From NCBI GenBank assembly GCA_018970845.1, contig JAGWVO010000180.1:1-7301 (forward strand): a stretch of 7,301 bases of DNA, in the 5' to 3' direction. The translations under genes and the position numbers were made by a program. Below, one piece after another: positions 1 to 6,473 of the stretch. Each line of letters begins with the position of its first letter. Position 1 is the stretch's first letter. The notes below the pieces were generated by a model, which saw only the letters and a program-made list of their open reading frames with translations, was not told the DNA's origin and ran no database searches. Source of the stretch: Planctomycetota bacterium (GTDB taxonomy: Bacteria; Planctomycetota; Planctomycetia; Gemmatales; Gemmataceae).

Positions 1-382
1 GAATGGGCTTTTCGAAATCCTTCACCACCAATGGCACTTCCACGCGAGATTTCCCAGCGGTAGCCACCAACTTGCCGGTCCCGTTGGCGAGCGGTGTGAC
101 AAATCCTGTTTCGTCGATGCGCGCGAGCGATGGGGGGTCAATGGTGAATGCGGCCAATCCGGTGAGGTCGCGCACCAATTGCTCCGGATAGCTTCCCGTG
201 ACCAGAACCTGACGCCTTGACCGCTTGCCATTCAGGTCGATGGAAGCGGGTTCAATCTTAAGGGACTGCGGTTCACCAATAGCCTTTTGTCGCTGTTCAG
301 GATCGACAGGCCAGCCCGCGAAGGCGTTGTGGGCCAATCCTAAAAATGCGGCTAGTCCGATTAATTGCAGGCTGCGGTGCAT
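1..382 (-). CDS. Secreted BIG2/DUF1549-type protein, N-terminal fragment (planctomycetal cytochrome-like family)
   Basis: Only the first 127 codons are present; the gene runs off the left edge. The ATG at 382 has a GAGGG ribosome binding site (389-393) six bases upstream. Residues 1-22 form a signal peptide: a basic start (MHRS), a hydrophobic core (LIGLAAFLGLA) and a likely cut after AFA at 22. Residues about 38-122 read as a bacterial Ig-like (BIG2) domain, with the pattern SLKIEPASIDL, a strand QVLVTGSY, then IDETGFVTPLANGTGKLVA and VEVPLVVKDFEKP. In planctomycetes this arrangement usually precedes a haem-binding-like CHG motif and DUF1549 plus DUF1553 domains in a large exported protein of unknown biochemical role. 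That downstream part lies outside the window, so the full architecture is inferred. The gene follows the ApgM gene on the same strand after 129 bp, which makes an independent promoter possible. Confidence 0.72.
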   Translation of the reverse strand, partial: MHRSLQLIGLAAFLGLAHNAFAGWPVDPEQRQKAIGEPQSLKIEPASIDLNGKRSRRQVLVTGSYPEQLVRDLTGLAAFTIDPPSLARIDETGFVTPLANGTGKLVATAGKSRVEVPLVVKDFEKPI

Positions 383-511
383 GTTAAACCCTCGTCGGGA
401 GTTGCGCGGGGACAGAGGATATCACCGCTCAACAAGTCGGCAGGAAACGGACTACTTATTTCAAGTCTCAACGATGAAGCCTTTCCGGTCAAGCTCACGA
501 AAAACGAATCA

Positions 512-1741
512 TTAAAATGCGTTTAAATTCAATGCCTTTTCCATTAGTTGGTGTCCAGGATCGACAACCAATCCGGTTTCGGTACCAGCGATCTCGCTGT
601 ATTCCAATGCCTTGTCGGCGCGAATCCCCGCCCCGGCCAATGCGAATGGAACCGGACCATGGCTGTGGGCACGAGTCCGCAATGGCGTTCGGTGATCGGG
701 TTCTATCAAGATTCTGCTATCCGGATATCGCTTGAGAGCTTCAAGCATCGGCCCCACGATTTTAGAGTCGATTTCCTCGATTGCACTGATCTTGGCATCC
801 ACCCGACCTTCATGGGATGCCTCGTCTGGAGCCTCAACATGAATGCAAACGACATCATGGCTGGCCAAGGCATCGATCCCGTATCGGCCCTTGGCGGCGT
901 AATCGGTGTCCAAATACCCAGTCGCTCCGGGTACATCGATACGATGCCAGCCGATCAGTTGTCCAACCCCCCGAACCAAATCAACCGCGCTGATGATCGC
1001 CCCTTTCTTGCCGAATCGTTCCTGAAAATTTTTCAGTACTGGTGCCTTTCCCATTCCCCAAAGCCAGCACTGCGTGGCGGTTTTGTGGCCAGCGGCGATT
1101 CTGGATTTATTGAAGGGTGATTCGGCAAAAAGCGGAACGCTCGCGATCATGATTTCCTTGAGCATCTCAGAGCCTGGACCTGTGGGTAGGTGGCCCGCGA
1201 TCTGCTGGTCGGGAATGTCATGGGGCGGCTGCCCCTTCGTGCCTGAAGAAAAGACACCGGCTCCGCCGCGAACGACTAAGAGGTTGCGGTAGCTGACTCC
1301 CGGATGAAACTCCAAGGAAACCGATGCCCCATTCACCTTGCGCGGCCCACCAAGCCGCTCCTGAAGCACCGCGATCAGCGCCTTTCCAGTGGCGTTGTCG
1401 ATGTGGCCAGCCGTGAAATCCCGCATGGCACCGTCAGGCACATGGACGAGATTGCAGCGAACCGCCCAATCGTCGGGTCCAAGGTTAATGCCCATGGCCC
1501 TGGCCTCAAGGGGCGCGCGCCCCGTGTAGACCTGGTCTGGGTCGTATCCGAAAAGGCTCAAGGTCGCCACATCGCTGGCGGGAGTTTGCCTGGGCGGCAC
1601 ATTGTTGGAAAGTCCGACAATCCCCCTTCTCGCCACTTCGTCCATTGCCGGTGTCTTGGCTGCCTGAAGCGGCGTCCTGCCGCCAAGGCCTGATTGTGGT
1701 TCGTCGGCCGCTCCATCGGGAATGACAATCACAAGCTTCAT
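512..1741 (-). CDS. apgM: ApgM-family 2,3-bisphosphoglycerate-independent phosphoglycerate mutase / proposed homoserine kinase
   Basis: This 409-residue cytoplasmic protein belongs to the alkaline-phosphatase superfamily branch containing archaeal ApgM, and its length fits (about 400). The N-terminus IPDGAADEP carries metal-ligand Asp9. PASDVATLSLFGYDP (54-68) holds the nucleophile candidate Ser57 with Asp58, followed by YTGRAPLEA (72-80). The second half has HVEAPDEASH (301-310) and EPDHRTP (347-353), with the metal-binding Asp and His residues, and AHS (358-360). No key residue appears missing. Known members interconvert 2- and 3-phosphoglycerate in glycolysis. A mostly bacterial sub-branch that this sequence closely resembles has been proposed to be homoserine kinase of threonine synthesis, and the sequence alone does not decide. 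The ATG at 1741 has GAGGAG (1753-1758) 11 bases upstream. It begins 30 bp after the S46 peptidase stop, so co-transcription is likely. It ends TAA followed directly by an in-frame TGA. Confidence 0.9.
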   Translation of the reverse strand: MKLVIVIPDGAADEPQSGLGGRTPLQAAKTPAMDEVARRGIVGLSNNVPPRQTPASDVATLSLFGYDPDQVYTGRAPLEARAMGINLGPDDWAVRCNLVHVPDGAMRDFTAGHIDNATGKALIAVLQERLGGPRKVNGASVSLEFHPGVSYRNLLVVRGGAGVFSSGTKGQPPHDIPDQQIAGHLPTGPGSEMLKEIMIASVPLFAESPFNKSRIAAGHKTATQCWLWGMGKAPVLKNFQERFGKKGAIISAVDLVRGVGQLIGWHRIDVPGATGYLDTDYAAKGRYGIDALASHDVVCIHVEAPDEASHEGRVDAKISAIEEIDSKIVGPMLEALKRYPDSRILIEPDHRTPLRTRAHSHGPVPFALAGAGIRADKALEYSEIAGTETGLVVDPGHQLMEKALNLNAF

Positions 1742-1771
1742 GGGGCCATCAACTCCTCAATCACACGGGGG

Positions 1772-3835
1772 TTAGTCAAGCATTTCACTCAGGAGGGCGC
1801 CGGCTCCGTAAACTTCCTTAAGCGCCAAAGCTATGGCACCAGCGTGAACAGCGATATGCCTCGCCCCGACATCCGTGTAGATAAAGTTACGGACGAGGCC
1901 CGGACGATTCCTGTCAAAGTTGACGCCAATCAACCGCCCTTGGCGGTCGAGCACCGGGCTTCCTGAATTGCCACCAATCGTATCCGCGGTGGAAATGAAA
2001 TTCAGAGGGGTTTCCAAATGGATCCTTGGCCTTGCCGCCAGCCACGACGATGGCAAATGAAACGGTTCCTTGCCTGACATTTGGTCATGGCGGGAAAACA
2101 GTCCAGCGACCGTGGTCTGGAATGGCACAATCTTCCCATTTTCTTCGTAAGGGCGAACCAATCCAAATGCCAGCCGCAGGGTGAATGTTGCATCGGGAGC
2201 CACGGCGCGTGAATAAAGTTTGAATCTTGCTTGAGCCACGCGGGCCATCGCCTGCCTTTCTGGTTCCTCAACCTCATCCTCAAACCGTTTCCGCATTGAG
2301 CGGGCAAACGGATCAACAAGCGCAACCAGGCGAATCATGGAATCCGCACTGGAGCGAATCGCGTTCTCCCCACCCGAAACCAGTCGTCGCCTTTCCTGCA
2401 CATCGGCCAATCGAGTCCCGTCCACCAGTTCCGAGGCGAGGCGCGCCGGTTGCTTTCCATCCAAAATCCCTTTGACTTCCGGATGGCTGGGACCAAGAAC
2501 CTCCGCCAACCATGTGAGAGTGGCCGCCAACCGCGCTTTTTCGAATGAAGGGTGGATCGGCGCAGGGGAGAAAAGCGCCAATTCAAGTGATTTCCTGTTG
2601 GCGTCACGATACTCGCGCAATCGCTCGCCATCTGGCTTCGGGTTCTCAACCACAAGCCGGAAAATCGTCCTGGCAATCACGAACAAGTCGGAATCAAAAG
2701 CGAAACCTCGTTCAAAGAGCGAATGCTCCCGATGAAAATGGGAGTGGGCCTGACATGCCGAAGCCAGCGACTCCCACGGCCGATTGTCATTCGAGGCGGC
2801 GATGAGCCGCTGCTCCTCATCGACCTTGACCGCCATCAGCTTGGCGTCAAGCAACCCTTGGTATTGGCCTGAAATCGCCTTGCGGCTGTTGGCCACCGAA
2901 TGAAGCTCCCTGGCGGCTTGCCGTGCCGCATCCGATCCCGTGGAGGCATGCTGCCCAAGCGCTGCCTCAAGCATTCTGAGGTAAGCCAAGGAAAACGGAT
3001 GAAGATGATCCCGACGGTGCTGCAATTTGGCTACCGTCTCGAGCCTTTGGGTCGCCCCGGGATGCCCAGTGACGAAGACGAGGTCGCCTTCCCGGGGACC
3101 TTCAGGGTGAAGCCTGAGGAAAGATTCCGGCTTATAAGCGACTCCCTTTTCATAAACGCGGAAAAGGCAAAAATCGAGCCCATGCCGTGGATACTCAAAG
3201 TTGTCCACATCACCACCGAATCCGGCAACTGAAGATTCCGGGGCGAAGACCAGCTTGACTTCGGTGAAACGGCGATAGCGGTAGAGGTGATAGACGGCCC
3301 CATGGTAAAGCGTCACCACATCCGACCGCATTCCCGTCCGCTCAAGCGACTCCTTTTCAATTTGGGCCATCACTGACCGTCTGGCACGGCTTTGACCCGC
3401 CAAATCGGTCGCGGCCCGCACTGCTTCCTCAACCCGGTCCGTGACATCCTCGATCCCATCCAGCATGTTGAGTTCAAGGTCGGGACAGGCCATTTCCTCA
3501 GCTAAGGATTTGGCCAAGAAACCTTCCTGGAGCAAATCCTTGGCCTTGGTGCTCAATTTGGCCAATGTGTCGGCGCCGACATGGTGATTCGTGATCACCA
3601 AACCGCTGGCCGAGACAAAAGCTCCAGATCCGCCGCTGTTGAACCTGACCGAAGCGGTTCTGGCCCTTTTGATCCAATCCTTTGTCAATTTGAAACCATG
3701 TCGAGTCTCCAGCAACGACTCGGGCGGGTCATTAAGAAGCCACATGCCTTCATCGGAACGACTCATGGATGCGCCTCCGAGAAAAGCAAAAGCGAAGAAT
3801 AGGCAATATTGGAAAGACCGGAAATTGAAACACAT
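1772..3835 (-). CDS. S46-family serine dipeptidyl-peptidase (DPP7/DPP11-like), exported
   Basis: S46 peptidases remove dipeptides from the N-termini of peptides in the periplasm or at the cell surface. I place the start at the ATG at 3835 (687 aa), not the TTG at 3862 (696 aa): the ATG has GGAG (3842-3845) six bases upstream, while the TTG has no ribosome binding site and lies in the probable promoter. From this ATG the protein opens with a signal peptide (MCFNFRS, then hydrophobic LFFAFAFLGGAS). Numbering from the TTG: DEGMWLL (37-43); chymotrypsin-fold His in SGLVITNHHVG (86-96), probably His94; FGGDVDNFEYPRHGLDF (215-231), with Asp220 or Asp230 as triad Asp; helical insert about 290-545; nucleophile Ser633 in TIGGNSGSPV (628-637). 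Length matches the family (about 700). Arg651 lies 18 residues after Ser633, where DPP11 has the arginine that selects Asp/Glu at P1. The Cys residues usual near the catalytic His are absent. It is the first gene of a probable unit with apgM. Confidence 0.92.
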   Translation of the reverse strand: MCFNFRSFQYCLFFAFAFLGGASMSRSDEGMWLLNDPPESLLETRHGFKLTKDWIKRARTASVRFNSGGSGAFVSASGLVITNHHVGADTLAKLSTKAKDLLQEGFLAKSLAEEMACPDLELNMLDGIEDVTDRVEEAVRAATDLAGQSRARRSVMAQIEKESLERTGMRSDVVTLYHGAVYHLYRYRRFTEVKLVFAPESSVAGFGGDVDNFEYPRHGLDFCLFRVYEKGVAYKPESFLRLHPEGPREGDLVFVTGHPGATQRLETVAKLQHRRDHLHPFSLAYLRMLEAALGQHASTGSDAARQAARELHSVANSRKAISGQYQGLLDAKLMAVKVDEEQRLIAASNDNRPWESLASACQAHSHFHREHSLFERGFAFDSDLFVIARTIFRLVVENPKPDGERLREYRDANRKSLELALFSPAPIHPSFEKARLAATLTWLAEVLGPSHPEVKGILDGKQPARLASELVDGTRLADVQERRRLVSGGENAIRSSADSMIRLVALVDPFARSMRKRFEDEVEEPERQAMARVAQARFKLYSRAVAPDATFTLRLAFGLVRPYEENGKIVPFQTTVAGLFSRHDQMSGKEPFHLPSSWLAARPRIHLETPLNFISTADTIGGNSGSPVLDRQGRLIGVNFDRNRPGLVRNFIYTDVGARHIAVHAGAIALALKEVYGAGALLSEMLD

Positions 3836-3841
3836 GGGCCT

Positions 3842-3845
3842 CTCC
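3842..3845 (-). promoter_or_regulatory. Ribosome binding site deciding the S46 peptidase start
   Basis: GGAG, within GGAGAGG on the minus strand, lies six bases before the ATG at 3835. The longer frame starting with TTG at 3862 has only AT-rich sequence upstream and no purine-rich site. This supports the shorter protein with its signal peptide at the extreme N-terminus. Confidence 0.65.
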
Positions 3846-3944
3846 ACCACCGATTTAATCAAATTGTACGAATCATTTTATTTTCTAGCCGGTCGGCCTT
3901 GAGTCGAAACAGCACGCCGGGCATTGTACCGCCCCTGACGAGGT
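3846..3944. promoter_or_regulatory. Divergent intergenic promoter region with a repeated ATTGTAC element
   Basis: This gap separates the divergent S46 peptidase and phosphatase genes. It holds an AT-rich block (about 3854-3887) in otherwise GC-rich sequence. The heptamer ATTGTAC occurs at 3863-3869 and again at 3923-3929, exactly 60 bp apart. Read on the minus strand each contains TACAAT, a 5/6 match to a sigma-70 -10 box; the copy at 3863-3868 would give a short leader for the ATG at 3835, but I see no convincing -35. On the plus strand TTGAGT (3899-3904) is followed 17 bases later by CATTGT (3922-3927), a weak -35/-10 pair for the phosphatase operon. Promoters are expected here; the exact boxes are inference. 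Confidence 0.35.
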
Positions 3945-3951
3945 AAGGAGG
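3945..3951 (+). promoter_or_regulatory. Strong Shine-Dalgarno site for the GTG-started phosphatase
   Basis: AAGGAGG is a near-perfect complement to the 16S rRNA 3' end and lies seven bases before the GTG at 3959. It decides this non-ATG start, since no ATG in the frame has a comparable site before the membrane segment. Confidence 0.8.
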
Positions 3952-3958
3952 GCGCAGG

Positions 3959-4597
3959 GTGCTCGAGACAGGAAAAAGGCTTCGAAGGGCGGGCGGAGCC
4001 ATTCTGTCCGTGTTGCTTGTTCTTCTTCTCTCCGGCGGACTGTACGGGTTTTACAGAAACGTTTGGGAGCATGGAAAGCGTTTGCGGGAGGTTGTTCCTG
4101 GAAAGCTCTACAGGAGCGGACAGTTGACGGTCGACGGATTCAGGGATGCCGTCGAAAGATACGGAATCAAATCCGTTGTCAACCTTCAGGATGAATTTCC
4201 AGACCCCAGGATCCGCAACGGGTATTTCAACAAGGCTGAAACCGGGGAACAGGAAATGTGCAGGCAACTCGGTCTTCGCTACTTCCATGTGATGCCAGAC
4301 TTGATTCCTCCCGATCGGCCGAGACCCCACAGGCCCAAGGCGGTCGATGACATGCTTTCCCTTTACGACCGCGAGGATCTTTACCCCATGCTCGTGCATT
4401 GCAAGGCGGGTCTGCACCGGACCGGGGTTCTCCTGGCCGTGTTCCGCATGGAGTATCAAAATTGGCCCCGCGAGGAGGCCTACCGGGAATTGAAAGCCCA
4501 CGGGTTCGGGGATAGCGCGTGCACCGAAGCCAACCTTTATGTCAGCCAGTATGTGCTTGACTATGTGCCCGGAAAGCGCCTTTCCAATCAAAGGTAG
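3959..4597 (+). CDS. Membrane-anchored Cys-based dual-specificity/tyrosine phosphatase-like protein
   Basis: A 212-residue protein starting at GTG. Residues 1-10 are basic (KRLRR) and about 11-31 form one hydrophobic segment (AGGAILSVLLVLLLSGGLYGF), either an anchor or an uncleaved signal. The catalytic domain follows: VVPGKLYRSGQL (45-56), YGIKSVVNLQDE (68-79), a loop with Asp114 and Asp119 as general-acid candidates, and the P-loop VHCKAGLHRTG (146-156). This is the HCX5R signature with nucleophile Cys148 and Arg154. Such enzymes hydrolyse phosphotyrosine or phosphoserine/threonine, or, in PTEN- and PTPMT1-like members, phospholipid or inositol phosphates; the substrate here is unknown. The nearest resemblance is to small bacterial DSP-like proteins. 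The N-terminal charges suggest the enzyme domain is outside the cytoplasm, but positive residues also follow the segment (R33, K40, R41, R43), so topology is uncertain. An LptF/G permease follows after 21 bp, so the two are almost certainly co-transcribed. Confidence 0.87.
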   Translation: MLETGKRLRRAGGAILSVLLVLLLSGGLYGFYRNVWEHGKRLREVVPGKLYRSGQLTVDGFRDAVERYGIKSVVNLQDEFPDPRIRNGYFNKAETGEQEMCRQLGLRYFHVMPDLIPPDRPRPHRPKAVDDMLSLYDREDLYPMLVHCKAGLHRTGVLLAVFRMEYQNWPREEAYRELKAHGFGDSACTEANLYVSQYVLDYVPGKRLSNQR

Positions 4598-4606
4598 TCG
4601 AGAAAC

Positions 4607-4610
4607 GGAG
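4607..4610 (+). promoter_or_regulatory. Ribosome binding site supporting the TTG start of the permease
   Basis: GGAG lies seven bases before the TTG at 4618, in the 21-bp gap after the phosphatase stop. The first in-frame ATG (4642) would cut off the conserved LptF/G N-terminal residues before the first membrane helix, so the TTG is preferred. Confidence 0.65.
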
Positions 4611-4617
4611 CCAAACC

Positions 4618-5724
4618 TTGCTAACCATCATTGACAGGCAGATGCTGGCGGCCTTTTTCAAGGCCTACATCGTATGCCTTGTGAGCATGCTTTCCTTGTA
4701 TGTGGTGGTCGACCTTTTCACGAACCTCGACGATTTCACTGGCAAGAACAAACCCTGGCAAAAAGTCGCCATCGACATCGCGGCCTTTTACGGATACCGC
4801 CTATCACAGATTTTTGACAGGCTTTGCGAAGCCATTGTCCTGCTGGCCGCCATGTTCACGATCGCATGGACACAAAGGAACAACGAACTGGTCCCACTGC
4901 TTTCCTGCGGCGTGTCCATTCACCGGGTGGTGGCTCCCGTGTTGGCCGGGGCCTTCGCATTGCTGGGTCTGGCGGTTTTCAATCAGGAGGTCGTTGTCCC
5001 CCTCATCAGTGACAAGTTGATGAGCGAGAAAGACGACCCGCATGCCGTCAACATCGTGCAAGTACGAAGCGGCTATGAACCCAACGGCATTCATTTCGAA
5101 GGGGACAAGGCCGACCGGACTTCGCGAGCCGTTTCCAACCTGCGCGTCACTGTCCCGGAATCGTTGGCGGGAAACCTGATCCATATCACAGCCAAAACCG
5201 CCGTTTTCCACCCTGATCCCGAAGGGGGCCGGGGAGGCAAATGGGAACTATTGCAGACAATTCCCAAAGAAATTGAAGGTTGGGACCGGGAAACGCAACT
5301 GATCGAGGCCGTCGATACGGGCCGATATCTCCTGCATGTGAGGGAGGTCGGTTTCGATGCCATCACCAGAAACCCCAACTGGTTCGGATTTGCGAGCACG
5401 ATCAGGCTGTTTCAGGAAATGCAGCGACCCGACGCCAGCAGGGCCCCTTCCCTCGCCGTGCTTTTCCATTCCCGGCTTGTCCGTCCTCTCATCGGGGTCG
5501 TGCTTGTGATGCTCGGACTGTCCGTAATTCTCAGGGACCAGAATCGAAATATCTTCATTTCGGCGGGGATTTGCCTCGTCCTATGCTGCCTGTTCTTTGG
5601 TGCAGGTTATTCAGCCAAGATGCTCGGTGACAACGATTTTGTCCACCCGGCCCTTGCGGCATGGATGCCTGTCATGGTTTTCGGACCCTATGCATTGGTT
5701 TTGTTTGATGCGGCGCACACCTGA
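4618..5724 (+). CDS. LptF/LptG (YjgP/YjgQ) family permease
   Basis: A 368-residue inner-membrane protein of the usual size for LptF or LptG, the transmembrane subunits that work with the LptB ATPase to extract lipopolysaccharide and pass it to LptC/LptA. The layout is typical: IDRQMLAAFFKAY leading into TM1 (about 12-33, ending VVVDLFTNLDDF), TM2 (about 66-84), the conserved cytoplasmic stretch RNNELVPLLSCGVS (87-100), TM3 (about 104-124), a periplasmic jellyroll-like domain (about 130-280), and three C-terminal helices (about 286-304, 312-333, 343-363). LptF and LptG cannot be told apart here, and no partner lies next to it. It starts at TTG with GGAG seven bases upstream, directly behind the phosphatase gene. 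Its last 37 bases overlap the convergent methyltransferase gene. Confidence 0.9.
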   Translation: MLTIIDRQMLAAFFKAYIVCLVSMLSLYVVVDLFTNLDDFTGKNKPWQKVAIDIAAFYGYRLSQIFDRLCEAIVLLAAMFTIAWTQRNNELVPLLSCGVSIHRVVAPVLAGAFALLGLAVFNQEVVVPLISDKLMSEKDDPHAVNIVQVRSGYEPNGIHFEGDKADRTSRAVSNLRVTVPESLAGNLIHITAKTAVFHPDPEGGRGGKWELLQTIPKEIEGWDRETQLIEAVDTGRYLLHVREVGFDAITRNPNWFGFASTIRLFQEMQRPDASRAPSLAVLFHSRLVRPLIGVVLVMLGLSVILRDQNRNIFISAGICLVLCCLFFGAGYSAKMLGDNDFVHPALAAWMPVMVFGPYALVLFDAAHT

Positions 5725-6473
5725 TCGGATTGGCCTTTTGCCTTCCTTTTCAATGCCCTGAACATTCCGAGCGCTCCCTTGCCCTCTTCCAGAAGGAACT
5801 CCCACATTTCAAAACCAGCCTGCAGAGCCATGGCGGCATAGCCCGGGCAGCTTTCGGGGAAATCACTTTTCCAAATGTGCTCCTTGAGGCCGTTCATCTC
5901 GGCGGGGCTCAAATGCCCTTCCCCCTCGCAACTCATAAGATTCCAAAGCCTTTCAAGCCACCTATCACGGGTATCGCCATACTGCCTGATTCCATCGATT
6001 ACCCAAAGTGTTCCTCCGGGCTTGAGTATCCGGAGGATATCGACAAACAGCTTGCCCTTGGACGCGGAATCAAGATGGTGAAGCGAGTAGGAAATCAAGG
6101 CCCCATCGATGCACGCCTCGTCCGGGTAATTCTTGACGAAACTTTGAAATTCTTCCTGAACTAGCTGGTGCATGATGCCAACGGACTTTAACTTGTGGCT
6201 CGCCAAATCAAGTGCCGGCTTCGCCAAATCCACGCCCAAATAGTGAACTCCCTCGGGAAGTACGCCGACGATATTGCTCGCGTCTCCACAAGCGAGGTCC
6301 ATGACAACGCCACCCGGTGGTATCCGTGAATTCAATTCTTTCCCCAACAACGAAAAGAACTCCCGATGCCGAAGGATGTTTGCTTCAAGGCACTTCTTGT
6401 AAGCAGTCCACGCGCTGGAAAAAAATTCCCCGACATCCTCAGCTTTTTGGGGGGAGGCCGATTCAGTCACCAT
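5688..6473 (-). CDS. Class I SAM-dependent methyltransferase
   Basis: A 261-residue soluble protein with a Rossmann-type methyltransferase fold. Motif I is VVMDLACGDA (56-65), which binds the SAM methionine part. The acidic end of strand beta-2 is Asp82 in YLGVDLAKPALDLA (78-91). The motif around strand 4 is ALISYSLHHL (125-134), followed by ILKPGGTLWVID (149-160), as in Methyltransf_11/25-type enzymes that modify small molecules. The substrate cannot be named; residues 165-215 probably form the substrate cap. The ATG at 6473 overlaps the end of the upstream gene by 7 nt, and AAGG lies ten bases before it, so translation is probably coupled. The last dozen residues (QVCAASNKTNA) are low in complexity and lie antisense to the end of the permease gene, which hints that this tail is non-essential. 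Confidence 0.88.
   Translation of the reverse strand: MVTESASPQKAEDVGEFFSSAWTAYKKCLEANILRHREFFSLLGKELNSRIPPGGVVMDLACGDASNIVGVLPEGVHYLGVDLAKPALDLASHKLKSVGIMHQLVQEEFQSFVKNYPDEACIDGALISYSLHHLDSASKGKLFVDILRILKPGGTLWVIDGIRQYGDTRDRWLERLWNLMSCEGEGHLSPAEMNGLKEHIWKSDFPESCPGYAAMALQAGFEMWEFLLEEGKGALGMFRALKRKAKGQSDQVCAASNKTNA

Noticed and set aside
548..1120. A 190-codon plus-strand frame inside the apgM gene
   Set aside because: It is antisense to conserved ApgM motifs and shows no family features, so it is best explained as a shadow frame from codon bias.
1304..1693. A 129-codon plus-strand frame over the apgM N-terminal part
   Set aside because: It overlaps the conserved metal-binding and nucleophile region of apgM on the opposite strand and has a composition typical of a shadow frame.
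3836..3862. TTG at 3862 as the S46 peptidase start
   Set aside because: It has no Shine-Dalgarno site, overlaps the candidate -10 element, and would add nine residues before a normal signal peptide that begins at the ATG at 3835.
3878..4591. A 237-codon open frame on the minus strand covering the phosphatase gene
   Set aside because: It lies antisense to a gene with a complete HCX5R signature, anchor and strong ribosome binding site. Its own translation shows no recognisable domain, and it would occupy the divergent promoter region.
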